This document shows, one piece after another, positions 5,970 to 13,672 of a stretch of 21,417 nt of DNA. Made by a program: the position numbers and the translations under genes. The stretch spans positions 1 to 21,417 of the forward strand of contig JBAQCU010000017.1 in the NCBI GenBank assembly GCA_049294435.1, written 5' to 3'. This DNA is from UBA1550 sp049294435 (GTDB lineage Bacteria; Patescibacteriota; Minisyncoccia; Phycocordibacterales; UBA1550). The notes beneath the pieces are model-generated. The model saw nothing but the letters and a program-made list of their open reading frames with translations, ran no database searches and was not told the DNA's origin. Within the stretch, counting starts at the first letter, position 1. Every line of letters starts with the position of its first letter.

Positions 5970-7412
5970 TTATCCATACTCGCAATCTCTGAATTCTTTT
6001 TTGTCTGCAGGTTGGAAACCTTTGTAAAAGTTCTGGGCATCTTCTGCATAGCTTCCATCCCCACTGAGCACCTTGAATGTTTTTACATCTGCTCCCTCAA
6101 TACGCATATTTTGGTAGTATGCACTTGTTGCATCAACGCCGTAACGGCCAGTTCCGCACCCCTCGTAAGGCTGCTGCCCGCCAAGTGGTCGAAATGTTTT
6201 TGGGTCAGCATATTCAATCCGTTTAGATTTCCAGTACACAGCAAAATCATCTTTTCCGTATTCATAGTAGTATCCGCCACTTATGATAGGAGTGAATGTT
6301 TTTGGGTCAGCACCTACTACTTCTTCGCCGAGATAATACACGTGCCTAGAATCACGACCGTATACTGGTTGGGCATCTCCTGGGTCCTTGCCGAGTCCAT
6401 GCAGTAGTCCGTAACCAATAAGGTCAAATGTTTTAGGGTCAGCACCTGCTATTTTTTGAGTCTTGTAGTAGACTGCATCTTTGTCGGCAGCATAGAAGCA
6501 CGACCCTGTGCAGGGGCCGCGGTTTGATGTGCTGCTATTCTTTATTTCAGAATCAAGAATGTGAAAGGTGTTGGCGTTAGCATTATTGATGGTGGTAGTT
6601 CCGAGGATAACCTGATTACCTGTAATTACATATCCTCCAGATAGATAATTATTCGTAAGTACTCGGGTCTTTGAAGTTGGCGCAAGGAAGAGGATATCCC
6701 CCTGAGTTATTCGACTAAAGAAATATGTACCATTGATGTCTGTAAAATACGGCTCAGATACGGCGGAAAATGTTTTTCCGTCAAGTCCTGACACCGGCTC
6801 TCCCCGCACGTAAACGTGTTTGTCATCGGCGGCAAGAGTGTCTGTTGAAAGTTTATTGAGACTGCGGATTGTTCGCGGGTCGGCATCGGGGATTTCTCGA
6901 AGTCGATAACTGTAATCACCTACGTTGCTAACAAGTTCCTTGTAGAAAACAGTCTCATCGTCTTTAAAATATCCGTTATTGGGTCCATCGGGAGCACTCA
7001 CTGCCGTGAAGGTGTCTGGGTGTGCATTAGGCGCTACATTGCTGGTCATATACACATGAGTGCGATCGCGTGCGAGTATGTCACCGTACTCCTTAAACAC
7101 TGAAAAGGAGAGTGGGTCTGCACCTTCGATTTTGTGTACCTTTGCAAAAACCCAATATACCGAACTTGCGTCACGAACATAGTGGTCTGATGAATAGCTC
7201 AGTGTTTTGGCATCTGCGCCCAATGGTTCAAGTGCGGCGGTAATCTTTTTGAGTGCTTCCGGGTCGCCAGGCTGTATGATTAATGTTGCCTCCGCGCCAA
7301 TAGAAACAATTGGGGGCATCGCTACTGGTTTTTTAATGAAGCGAGTGCTCGCTATTATTACTATAGTAAGTATGAAAATGGAAAGTGTTCTAAGTAGAAT
7401 TTTGTGTTTCAT
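5970..7412 (-). CDS. DKNYY-repeat surface protein with N-terminal anchor, 480 aa
   Basis: The N-terminus has a basic start (MKHK) and one hydrophobic segment at about 8-25, an uncleaved anchor or signal peptide, so the bulk is exported. The rest is a tandem array of about 40-residue units with the pattern 'D...VYY....I.GADPKTF..L', e.g. KDAVYYKTQKIAGADPKTF, RDSRHVYYLGEEVVGADP and DFAVYWKSKRIEYADPKTF; this is the DKNYY family. Such repeats occur in secreted proteins of Gram-negatives and CPR, and their function is unknown. One unit contains a Cys pair (GPCTGSCFY). It starts 5 nt after the tsaD stop and is the last gene of that operon. Confidence 0.9.
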   Translation of the reverse strand: MKHKILLRTLSIFILTIVIIASTRFIKKPVAMPPIVSIGAEATLIIQPGDPEALKKITAALEPLGADAKTLSYSSDHYVRDASSVYWVFAKVHKIEGADPLSFSVFKEYGDILARDRTHVYMTSNVAPNAHPDTFTAVSAPDGPNNGYFKDDETVFYKELVSNVGDYSYRLREIPDADPRTIRSLNKLSTDTLAADDKHVYVRGEPVSGLDGKTFSAVSEPYFTDINGTYFFSRITQGDILFLAPTSKTRVLTNNYLSGGYVITGNQVILGTTTINNANANTFHILDSEIKNSSTSNRGPCTGSCFYAADKDAVYYKTQKIAGADPKTFDLIGYGLLHGLGKDPGDAQPVYGRDSRHVYYLGEEVVGADPKTFTPIISGGYYYEYGKDDFAVYWKSKRIEYADPKTFRPLGGQQPYEGCGTGRYGVDATSAYYQNMRIEGADVKTFKVLSGDGSYAEDAQNFYKGFQPADKKEFRDCEYG

Positions 7413-7417
7413 TTATT

Positions 7418-8635
7418 TTATTTTTTACTTTTTCTAAGTTGCTCGAGGGTGGGGCTTACAGATTTTGCGAGTTTGAGATGACCCTCTGCGGTGATGTGTT
7501 TTTTGGATTTGCTACGGAGGAGCCCCGCGACGCCAATCATGAGCCCGTTGTCGCCGGAGAGTGAGATGCTAGGAATAAAAATGTGTACACCAGAAAGCTC
7601 TTTTGAAACTGCTTCTGTAAATACGTCGCGGATTTTTTTATTAGCAGATACGCCGCCCCCCAAAATAATTTCCTTTACCTTATATTTTTTAGCAGCAGTG
7701 AGGGTTTTTGCGAGAAGTACTTCAGTCACAGAGTCTTCAAAATCTTTTGCAATGAGCTCCTTATCACGGTCTGTTAAAGTTTCAAATTTTTTGATTGCGT
7801 AAAGTACGGAAGTTTTTAATCCTGAAAATGAAAAATCAAAGTCGCCGGATTTGAGCATTGGGCGGGGGAGCGGTACGGCAAGTTTTTGGTCGTGAGGCGC
7901 TTTTTCCGCAAGTTTTGAAATCTCTGGACCGCCAGGGTAGCCTAAGCCGAGCATACGCGCAACCTTGTCAAATGCTTCACCGACTGCATCGTCGCGTGTT
8001 TGCCCGAGCATTTTATATTTGCCTCTGCTTGGCATAAGCACTAGCTCCGTGTGTCCGCCGGAAATAAGTAGCGCGAGAGATGGGTATTTTGGTTCCGCTA
8101 ATGAAAACGTTTTACCATTATTAGTAGTGCTCATGAGTGATGCTACGATATGACCCTCCATATGGTTCACAGGACTCACGGGCACACCCCAAAGCGCGCC
8201 TAGCGCCTCCGCAGTGTTGATACCTACCCAGAGTGCTGGCTCAAGTCCAGGGCCAGACGTCACAGCGACTGCATCAATCGCAGGAACTTTGAGCGAGAGG
8301 AGCGTATCTTTGAAAGTCGCAAAAAGCTCAGGCTCTTTATGAAAAATTTTTGTTAGAGTAGTCTCTGCTTTTTTTGTTAGAACTCGTGGCTTCTTGAGTT
8401 TCTTTATGAGCTTTGCCTCCTTGAGCGCGTGAATGAGGAGCGGTACAATATTTTTCGCATGTTCTCGACGCGCGATAGCAGGGAAGACTCCGCCAAACTG
8501 CGCATGGATCTCAGCCTGGGAGATAAGCGTATTTGCAAGAACTTTGACGTTTTTTGCCGTGCCTGAAGAAAGGCGCGCCTCAATAATGGCAACACCTGTT
8601 TCGTCGCAAGATGTTTCTATGGCTAGAATTTTCAT
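7418..8635 (-). CDS. tsaD: tRNA N6-adenosine threonylcarbamoyltransferase TsaD, 405 aa
   Basis: Transfers threonylcarbamoyl from TC-AMP to A37 of ANN-decoding tRNAs, working with TsaB and TsaE (not in this window). N-terminal ASKHA motif MKILAIETSCDETGVAII, metal ligands H158 and H162 in VNHMEGH, SGGHTEL (192-198), and GDNGLMIG with the C-terminal Asp ligand D352. The E. coli protein is 337 aa. Most of the extra length is a Lys-rich insert at about 75-118, between the HAKNIVPLL helix and the IDAVAVTSGPG strand. An own -10 box (TATAGT) lies 6 nt before the ATG, inside the operon. The 3' end of this gene is the source or a relative of the remnant at 5202. Confidence 0.97.
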   Translation of the reverse strand: MKILAIETSCDETGVAIIEARLSSGTAKNVKVLANTLISQAEIHAQFGGVFPAIARREHAKNIVPLLIHALKEAKLIKKLKKPRVLTKKAETTLTKIFHKEPELFATFKDTLLSLKVPAIDAVAVTSGPGLEPALWVGINTAEALGALWGVPVSPVNHMEGHIVASLMSTTNNGKTFSLAEPKYPSLALLISGGHTELVLMPSRGKYKMLGQTRDDAVGEAFDKVARMLGLGYPGGPEISKLAEKAPHDQKLAVPLPRPMLKSGDFDFSFSGLKTSVLYAIKKFETLTDRDKELIAKDFEDSVTEVLLAKTLTAAKKYKVKEIILGGGVSANKKIRDVFTEAVSKELSGVHIFIPSISLSGDNGLMIGVAGLLRSKSKKHITAEGHLKLAKSVSPTLEQLRKSKK

Positions 8636-8641
8636 AGTTGG

Positions 8642-8647
8642 ACTATA
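8642..8647 (-). promoter_or_regulatory. Internal -10 box for tsaD
   Basis: GA-TATAGT on the minus strand, followed by 6 nt and the ATG at 8635: the same geometry as at 840, 9930 and 13331. No convincing -35. It suggests a leaderless tsaD message in addition to operon read-through. Confidence 0.5.
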
Positions 8648-8656
8648 TCAGATAGA

Positions 8657-9085
8657 CTAGATTTTGTCCTTATATAATTCAAAAAAGCTTGTAAATTGCG
8701 AATGGAGGGGGCTCGGAAGATTGTTTAGGGTGAACCAGCCAATTTCATCGAACTTGTTGGGCTCGCCATTTTTTGACTTTGCTCTATCTACAAGAACTTT
8801 GAAATCAAGCGCGAGCCAATGAGTTTTCTTCCCGTTGTGAACTCTGTGCACATCTCGGTATCCGAGTGGCTCATATTCCAAAACATCGGTGCAATACTCC
8901 TCAGCAATTTCCTTTCTTAGAGTGCCTTCAATTGTGTCTCCAAAATCCATTGCCCCGCTTCCGTGGTCCCACATACCGTGTTCATCGCGACAGTTTGCGG
9001 AACGTTTGTTAAATAAAAAATTACCATTTCCGTCATGACAGAGAAACGTGACCGTAATCCCAATGTAATCTTCTCCTTTCTTCAT
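8657..9085 (-). CDS. Nudix hydrolase with a degenerate Nudix box, 142 aa
   Basis: Hydrolyses a nucleoside diphosphate linked to some moiety; substrate unknown. The Nudix box is at about 43-66: GAMDFGDTIEGTLRKEIAEE then YC. Against G-x5-E-x7-R-E-U-x-E-E-x-G-U, the first Glu is Asp, Arg is Lys and the last Gly is Cys, while the metal-binding KEIAEE glutamates are kept. Flanking strands fit the fold (ITVTFLCHDGNGNFLFNKRS before it; HWLALDFKVLV and FDEIGWFTLNNLP after it). 'MWDHGSGAMDFG' resembles the dNTP/IPP-isomerase-like subgroup that reads NKRS..C.D..G.WD. It starts 1 nt after the upstream stop and lies 21 nt before tsaD, in the same operon. Confidence 0.88.
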   Translation of the reverse strand: MKKGEDYIGITVTFLCHDGNGNFLFNKRSANCRDEHGMWDHGSGAMDFGDTIEGTLRKEIAEEYCTDVLEYEPLGYRDVHRVHNGKKTHWLALDFKVLVDRAKSKNGEPNKFDEIGWFTLNNLPSPLHSQFTSFFELYKDKI

Positions 9086-9086
9086 A

Positions 9087-9353
9087 TTACTTTAAGCCGT
9101 TTAGCACGCTATTTGTCTCTATAGCCTTTGTGTTCAGCTGATTTGAAACTGCGTTTGCTGCGTCAATATCCGAACGCAGGCGGTCGTATTGCGTGGTAGG
9201 TGCTAATCCTGGGGCGTCTGGGTGCCACAGTTCACCAGTAGTTGTAGGGCTAGGTGTAAAATACATTTTCATAAATAGGAAAACCATTCCAGCCGTACCA
9301 AGAAGTATTAAAAGTATTCCTATGTAACCAGATTGTTTTACTGCTCGTTTCAT
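9087..9353 (-). CDS. Small single-pass membrane protein, 88 aa
   Basis: Basic N-terminus (MKRAVKQSG), one TM at about 10-30 (YIGILLILLGTAGMVFLFMK), then a Thr/Pro-rich stretch and a helical, Asn-rich C-terminal half (YDRLRSDIDAANAVSNQLNT). Function not recognised; similar short proteins of CPR genomes, often with 'ANAVSNQLN'-like tails, are annotated only as hypothetical. Its ATG overlaps the stop of the 52-aa gene as ATGA, and AAAGGAGA about 9 nt upstream is one of the few clear ribosome sites here, so translation is coupled. Confidence 0.85.
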   Translation of the reverse strand: MKRAVKQSGYIGILLILLGTAGMVFLFMKMYFTPSPTTTGELWHPDAPGLAPTTQYDRLRSDIDAANAVSNQLNTKAIETNSVLNGLK

Positions 9354-9508
9354 TTGAATGGATTTTCTCCTTTAATCACACGCATGAGAATCATAATAAC
9401 CGCCACGATAACTAGGAGGTGAATGAGAAACCCAGCAATATGAAATACAAAAAATCCTAAAATCCAGATGATGAGGAGTAAGAAAATTATTTCTGCGAAG
9501 TGAGGCAT
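9350..9508 (-). CDS. Lmo0937-like small membrane protein (DUF5670 type), 52 aa
   Basis: Reads MPHFAEIIFLLLIIWILGFF, then a second hydrophobic segment ending VIMILMRVIKG, then ENPFK and a TGA stop. Two TM helices joined by a short HIAGFLIH turn and a basic end match the Lmo0937/DUF5670 family plan ('LGxxxxxxGxxIHxLLVIAIVxxLxRxxxG'). Function unknown. The stop overlaps the next start (ATGA) and the start lies 11 nt after the 136-aa gene stop, so it belongs to the tsaD operon. It is a TGA-terminated gene, which supports the standard use of TGA as stop. Confidence 0.85.
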   Translation of the reverse strand: MPHFAEIIFLLLIIWILGFFVFHIAGFLIHLLVIVAVIMILMRVIKGENPFK

Positions 9509-9519
9509 AAGATTATGAA

Positions 9520-9930
9520 TTATTGTTGTTTATCGCGTTCTTGGTCATCATAGTAACGCAATGTTTTTGTGCTGTAATACAAAGTGACAAGATATATGAC
9601 AGCAATCAATTGACGGAAGAAAAATATAGGATCTGAAAAATTTCCGTATGTAACAAATGCGTTGATTGCAAAATACTCAAAAATTAGAAACATTATTGCC
9701 GAGACAAACATATCCGTAAACATTATTCCGCGTTTTTGCGGACTTGTAAGTCCAGCGAGAATAGTCAGACCTACAACTCCAAAAAGTCCTACAACAAGAT
9801 AAAAGTCTCGTAGCTCGCTATCAATTAGCGCTGCTAGTAAAATTACGAATGCCGCAAAGAATAGTTGCTTCCTGACTAAAGTTCCGTAGTAGTGTGGATG
9901 CCGTGTTGGTTGTATTTGTTTGTTATCCAT
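9520..9930 (-). CDS. Four-TM membrane protein of unknown function, 136 aa
   Basis: Starts MDNKQIQPTRHPHYYG. A longer reading from upstream would have to translate the norZ terminator hairpin and lies outside the likely transcript, so 9930 is chosen. Hydrophobic segments at about 21-38, 43-61, 70-92 and 101-118; the tail is charged (YYDDQERDKQQ). The plan of two short hairpins with polar ends is not one I can name; voltage-gated-channel-like or sensor membrane modules are possible but unsupported. It is the first gene of the 9930-5970 operon and has a leaderless-type promoter. Confidence 0.85.
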   Translation of the reverse strand: MDNKQIQPTRHPHYYGTLVRKQLFFAAFVILLAALIDSELRDFYLVVGLFGVVGLTILAGLTSPQKRGIMFTDMFVSAIMFLIFEYFAINAFVTYGNFSDPIFFFRQLIAVIYLVTLYYSTKTLRYYDDQERDKQQ

Positions 9931-9936
9931 ACATAC

Positions 9937-9942
9937 AGTATA
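9937..9942 (-). promoter_or_regulatory. -10 box of the 9930-5970 operon
   Basis: TATACT on the minus strand, exactly 6 nt before the ATG at 9930, implying a leaderless message. The -35 region would fall within the terminator hairpin of norZ and is not convincing. Confidence 0.55.
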
Positions 9943-9948
9943 CAGCGA

Positions 9949-9986
9949 GCACAGAAAAAAGCACCTTTCGGTGCTTTTTTCTGTGC
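9949..9986 (-). terminator. Terminator of norZ
   Basis: A 17-bp perfect stem (GCACAGAAAAAAGCACC and its complement) with a TTTC/GAAA loop and a run of six T within the 3' arm on either strand. It directly follows the norZ stop and insulates the next operon. Confidence 0.9.
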
Positions 9987-10000
9987 ACAATGTTATGCGA

Positions 10001-12298
10001 TTAGTTTGTTGAGATTCCGCCTTGCTCTTGTTCAGGAGCCTTAAAAACCGGCTTCAACTTCTTAAAGAAATCCCAAACCATTATGAGGGCCGCGATACCA
10101 AATACTACGTCTCCAGGGACTCGCATCCATTGCCAGAATGTTGTTGTATTGTAGAACTCCATACTGCGAGCAAATGCATAACCGTGCTCATACACTGCTT
10201 GGAGCTGAGGAAATCCGATTGGAAGGAAGTGGAAAACCATCCATAGAAGAAGCCCTAGATTATACATCCAGAATGCCCAATATCCCGTTTTTTCTGTGAA
10301 AGGAGTGTGGTTTCCTGCCGCATAACGAAGGCAATAGTAGATGAGTCCAATGGCCAGCAAACCGAATGCTCCAAAGAGCGCAAGGTGCGCATGATTGAGT
10401 GTTAGGAACGTTCCGTGCTCGTAGTAGTTGACGAGCGGAGCGTTGATAAGACCGCCACCAAATACTCCAGCGCCTACGAAGTTCCAGAATGCCGCGCCAA
10501 TGATAAACAGGTACGCGAGGTTGTACTTGAATGTTCCACCAGTGCTTTGAATAAGACGATACTGCTGGATTGATTCAATAACGAGGAGGACAAGCGGAAT
10601 GACCTCAATAAATGAGAACATACTTCCAATTGGAATCCACATTGATCCTGCGCCTACCCAGTAGAGGTGGTGCCCAGTACCAAGAACGCCTCCCAAGAAG
10701 ATAAGAATGAGCTCAAAGTATACTGCGCGCTCTGCGAGTGTTCGCGAGACCAAGCCTGTTTCCATGAGGAGGTACGCACTCACTGCCACCGTAAAGAACT
10801 CAAACGATTGCTCTACCCACAAATGCACAACCCACCATCTCCAGAAGTCTGCAATTGAGAATGAACTTGCGATTCCTGTGAGTGGAACCATTCCTGCGGC
10901 GTATAGCAATGCGATGTTTAGCGTTGCGACCCACAACAAATGCTCAAGGTAGATATTGCCAGTAAAGAATTCACGAATTGCCTTAGCAAATTGACCTTTC
11001 TCCGGCCACAATGCGCGGAATACCAAAACGCTCCACGTTAAGAGTCCAACAAAGAAGCCCATCTGCCAGAAGCGACCAAGCTCAATGTATGACAATCCTT
11101 GGTTTCCAAACCAGAACCAATTCTTATCAATAACGTTGATATTGCCCAAGTAGTTACCAATGAGTCCGCCGGCAACAACAAAAAGTGTTACCCAGAACAA
11201 TAGGTCAACGAGGAACCCTTGTCCTTTTGCTTCGCGCTTGCTGATTGCTGGAGCAAGGAAGAGAGCCGCACCGATCCATGACAAACCAATCCAAACGATA
11301 GGAGTTTGAATGTGCAATGACCTTAGGAAGTTGAATGGAAGGTATTTGCCGATATCAAATCCGTAGAAACTTGTTCGCTCTGTATAATAGTGTGCCATAA
11401 GAACGCCAACAGCAAGTTGTGTTAGGAATACTGCGCCAACAACAATGAAATACTTACCAACCTTTCGTTGGCTTGGTGTTAGTGGACGGAAATCAATCAA
11501 CTTGTATTCCCTTGGTGAATTGTCGCGGTGGTTTAGGTAGTGTTCGTAAATGAAAATCACAGCTCCAAAGAGTAGGAATGTGAAAGCATAGCTGATCCAT
11601 GTCCAGTTGAACGCGCTCGTTGTTGGCTTGTTGTCAACCAAGGGCTCAAACGGCCAATTTTGTGTCCATGATGCTGAGCCATCTGGACGCAGTGCGACTG
11701 TTGTAATAGACGAGTAGATTAAGAAGTTTGCTGTGAGTACTGCTGTTTCGTTGTTAAGCGCTTTTGCGCCGTACCAGCCTTTTTCAGGATCTTCTGTGAG
11801 AAGGAATGTAACGATTTCCTGTCTGAGAGTTTTGACAGCATCAGAAAGCGGGGCGGGGAGTATTACTTCGCTCTTTGTGAGGTCTACACCCTTGAGCATT
11901 TTTCTCATTTCGCGCTTTACAGACTCTTGGTCGTCCTCAGAGATAGCAGAAAATGACTGCCCATAACGAGACATAGCAATGTTTTCGTCAGTTTTTAATC
12001 CGAGTTGCTTCAAATACTCAGCAGTATAGTCTATACCAAAGTACGAGCCCATCCCGTAGAGACTGCCGTAGTCCATTAGACCTGCTTTTTGAAAACCGCC
12101 TTTGCCGGCAACGATATCCTCGCCAGTTATGAGCACCTCTCCAGATTCCGCAATAAATTTATCTGGCTGTGGAGGTACCGTGCTGTACGTAACCTTTGCC
12201 GCCCACCCGAGAATACAGAATGAAACCACAGCGACAATTAATAAAATCCATTTGAGAACATTACTTACATTGTCTTTCTCATAATTTTGACTATCCAT
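10001..12298 (-). CDS. norZ: Quinol-dependent nitric oxide reductase (qNOR), 765 aa
   Basis: Membrane heme-copper-superfamily enzyme reducing 2 NO to N2O with electrons from quinol. An N-terminal TM (about 16-34) precedes a ~200-residue periplasmic domain with the qNOR 'KGGFQKAGLMDYGSLYGMG' stretch, then a 12-TM NorB-like core. By alignment to cNOR, all catalytic residues are kept: low-spin heme ligand H329; FeB ligands H492, H543, H544 and E496 (HLWVEQSFE, GTGHH); conserved E500 and E565; heme ligands H636 and H638 (NHAH). There is no heme c motif, as expected for qNOR. Length is normal. An upstream ATG at 12334 precedes the -10 box and is rejected. It stands alone, with no Nir or other respiratory genes nearby, so NO detoxification is likelier than denitrification. 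Confidence 0.96.
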   Translation of the reverse strand: MDSQNYEKDNVSNVLKWILLIVAVVSFCILGWAAKVTYSTVPPQPDKFIAESGEVLITGEDIVAGKGGFQKAGLMDYGSLYGMGSYFGIDYTAEYLKQLGLKTDENIAMSRYGQSFSAISEDDQESVKREMRKMLKGVDLTKSEVILPAPLSDAVKTLRQEIVTFLLTEDPEKGWYGAKALNNETAVLTANFLIYSSITTVALRPDGSASWTQNWPFEPLVDNKPTTSAFNWTWISYAFTFLLFGAVIFIYEHYLNHRDNSPREYKLIDFRPLTPSQRKVGKYFIVVGAVFLTQLAVGVLMAHYYTERTSFYGFDIGKYLPFNFLRSLHIQTPIVWIGLSWIGAALFLAPAISKREAKGQGFLVDLLFWVTLFVVAGGLIGNYLGNINVIDKNWFWFGNQGLSYIELGRFWQMGFFVGLLTWSVLVFRALWPEKGQFAKAIREFFTGNIYLEHLLWVATLNIALLYAAGMVPLTGIASSFSIADFWRWWVVHLWVEQSFEFFTVAVSAYLLMETGLVSRTLAERAVYFELILIFLGGVLGTGHHLYWVGAGSMWIPIGSMFSFIEVIPLVLLVIESIQQYRLIQSTGGTFKYNLAYLFIIGAAFWNFVGAGVFGGGLINAPLVNYYEHGTFLTLNHAHLALFGAFGLLAIGLIYYCLRYAAGNHTPFTEKTGYWAFWMYNLGLLLWMVFHFLPIGFPQLQAVYEHGYAFARSMEFYNTTTFWQWMRVPGDVVFGIAALIMVWDFFKKLKPVFKAPEQEQGGISTN

Positions 12299-12313
12299 TT
12301 TCGTATTTCGTAA

Positions 12314-12319
12314 AGTATA
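12314..12319 (-). promoter_or_regulatory. -10 box of norZ
   Basis: TATACT on the minus strand 15 nt before the ATG at 12298, giving a leader of about 9 nt. It rules out the in-frame ATG at 12334. I see no recognisable NO-sensor site (NsrR, NorR or DNR type). Confidence 0.5.
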
Positions 12320-12359
12320 TATCGTTAATAACATTAATAAAGCTCACAGACTATTCTAC

Positions 12360-12640
12360 CCGCACTGCCCACAACACTTTATTTTTCAAAATATTGCGAA
12401 CAGCGCGGACAGTCGGGGAAAATCCTTCATATAAGTATAGTTGATGCAAAAATATATAACAACCAAAATTGGTGGATAACTTTAAATACAATACAAAAAG
12501 GCCATTCCTGCAAGTGGATATATGTTGAGGGCGATGGGGGGGGCGATATTGGCTCGCGCTTATTAGCGACGTAGACGGGTCAGCAGAGCCGCGTCTTGGA
12601 CGAAGACAAAAAAGGAAGTAATCTTTTTCATTTCCGAGCC
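12360..12640. other. Intergenic stretch without a gene
   Basis: No ORF or RNA gene seen. It holds a run of eight G at 12536-12543 set between two GGGCGAT copies (12529-12535, 12541-12547), and the block CCGCGTCTTGGACG (12589-12602), which recurs at 13407-13419 and, inverted, at 19084-19096. Confidence 0.4.
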
Positions 12641-12779
12641 TACCTGCCCGCCACTGCCTATATTCAAGCGAGTGAGCGAAGAGCGAGAGTAATCTCTCAC
12701 TCTTCAGAACGAGCGTAGAATATATTGTACCAAGTTATATCGCTCAAACAAGGAAGCAGTCAGGCGGTGGCAGGCGGGG
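12641..12779. repeat. Nested palindromic repeat
   Basis: The outer arms CCTGCCCGCCACTGCCT and AGGCGGTGGCAGGCGGG are complementary at 14 of 17 positions. Inside them, TATATTC / GAATATA arms flank a central 12-bp stem-loop GAAGAGCGAGAG-TAAT-CTCTCACTCTTC with one mismatch. It is GC-rich against the AT-rich background. It resembles a REP/BIME-like intergenic repeat. Confidence 0.6.
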
Positions 12780-12791
12780 GAGCTAATATAC

Positions 12792-12931
12792 TTTGAATTA
12801 CGAAACTGCAATATTCATGCATTGTCTTGCGAGCGTAGCGAAGCAATCCAGGATTACACGTGGTAAACTCTGGATTGCTTCGTCAGAGTACTTCCTCGCA
12901 ATGACGGGGAATTAGAGTTTCGTAATTCAAA
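12792..12931. mobile_element. MITE-like element, 140 bp
   Basis: 16-bp perfect terminal inverted repeats TTTGAATTACGAAACT (12792-12807) and its complement (12916-12931). The interior folds back: CGAAGCAATCCAG (12839-12851) / CTGGATTGCTTCG (12870-12882) and TTGCGAG (12827-12833) / CTCGCAA (12895-12901). The inner part is the widespread 'CATTGCGAGGA...GAAGCAATCC' intergenic repeat found in many bacteria. There is no coding capacity and no clear target-site duplication. Confidence 0.65.
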
Positions 12932-12938
12932 ATAATTT

Positions 12939-13331
12939 TTAATTCATAACCATTATGGTTATTTGCAGTATCGTGGCAAAAGAAACCCAAAAAAGATAAG
13001 GTATATTTGCAAAGGAAACTCGTTTTGCGTATGGATAGATAGCCACAAGAGCCCATACTAATGTTCCTAATACTAGTAGTATATCAATACTTGCGAGTGG
13101 GAGGTTTTTTAGTCCAAACTGGATTGGCGTAAATGCAAAATTAAAAATTAGGTTTAGGGTAAACGGCAAAGCTACGCTGAAAGGAATTCTTTTTTTGGCA
13201 TACAAATAAAAGACATACCCAAAAGAAATAGCAATGATTACATATAATATTGTCCAAACAGGTCCAAAGATCCACGCAGGAGGGGACCATATTGGCTTTA
13301 GTAACATCTCATATGATTCGTATGTGTTCAT
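12939..13331 (-). CDS. tspO: TspO/MBR family protein lacking the first TM helix, 130 aa
   Basis: Membrane protein of the tryptophan-rich sensory/peripheral benzodiazepine receptor family, which binds porphyrins and related ligands. Diagnostic stretch: KPIWSPPAWIFGPVWTILYV (12-31), then LNLIFNFAFTPIQFGL in the place of the usual LN..WS..FF. Hydrophobic segments are seen at about 20-44, 51-72, 79-100 and 108-130. Family members are about 150-160 aa with five TMs; the helix normally preceding the KPxWxPP loop is missing. The start fits a -10 box exactly 6 nt upstream, and no in-frame upstream extension is evident, so the short form seems real. It is close to norZ and on the same strand but separately promoted. 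Confidence 0.88.
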   Translation of the reverse strand: MNTYESYEMLLKPIWSPPAWIFGPVWTILYVIIAISFGYVFYLYAKKRIPFSVALPFTLNLIFNFAFTPIQFGLKNLPLASIDILLVLGTLVWALVAIYPYAKRVSFANIPYLFWVSFATILQITIMVMN

Positions 13332-13337
13332 GATTTA

Positions 13338-13343
13338 AGTATA
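13338..13343 (-). promoter_or_regulatory. -10 box of tspO
   Basis: TATACT on the minus strand, 6 nt before the ATG at 13331: leaderless geometry. Confidence 0.55.
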
Positions 13344-13391
13344 GCAAATAGAGCCAGGAAATGGTTAGTTTTGGAAAGCAATGGTTGACGG

Positions 13392-13420
13392 GCGAATTAG
13401 CAAATTCGCGTCTTGGACGC
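13392..13420 (+). repeat. Stem-loop repeat with GTCTTGGACG tail
   Basis: GCGAATT-AGCA-AATTCGC (13392-13409) directly followed by GTCTTGGACGC. The same 7-bp stem with a different 4-nt loop lies at 19040-19057, accompanied by the inverted GTCTTGGACG tail at 19084-19096. Confidence 0.65.
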
Positions 13421-13486
13421 CCAGCATAAAATCTCGCACCCCAGAGCCCCAAGGAGTCCTACAAGGGCATTGTAGGGTGAATTTTG

Positions 13487-13672
13487 TGGTAGAATAGCAA
13501 GTAAGTTTGAAGTCCCTTGAAATGCTAGCGGGAGATAGTCTTGGGTGCCGAATTTTATTCTCTAGGGGGTCATCTTATCCTCCTCCCCCTCCTCAGTGTT
13601 TTTATGAGCATTGAGGCGGGGGTGAGAGTGTCGATAAGCCCCTAGTTTATTAGAATTAAGCAAACAACTGTT
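13487..13672 (+). promoter_or_regulatory. Promoter and structured leader of the 53-aa gene
   Basis: Extended -10 TGG-TAGAAT (13487-13495) gives a start near 13502. The leader carries the left arm of a 20-bp inverted repeat (13514-13533), then a long hairpin: CTAGGGG (13562-13568) / CCCCTAG, TTATC / GATAA, and an inner CCCCCTCCTCAGTG / CATTGAGGCGGGGG stem. A second possible -10, TAGAAT at 13651-13656, lies closer to the ATG and would bypass the structure. No known riboswitch class is recognised. Confidence 0.5.

Noticed and set aside
9931..9990. Longer start for the 4-TM protein (MCTEKSTERC...)
   Set aside because: It would translate the norZ terminator stem and lies upstream of the TATACT box.
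10001..12298. Nitric oxide dismutase instead of reductase
   Set aside because: The substitutions reported for NO dismutases in the catalytic Glu and His positions are not present; HLWVE, GTGHH and the later Glu are all intact.
12299..12334. Upstream ATG for norZ at 12334
   Set aside because: It precedes the -10 box at 12314-12319, and the added residues match nothing in qNOR.
13502..13672. tmRNA, SRP RNA or RNase P RNA in the structured leader
   Set aside because: None of their conserved core sequences is visible.
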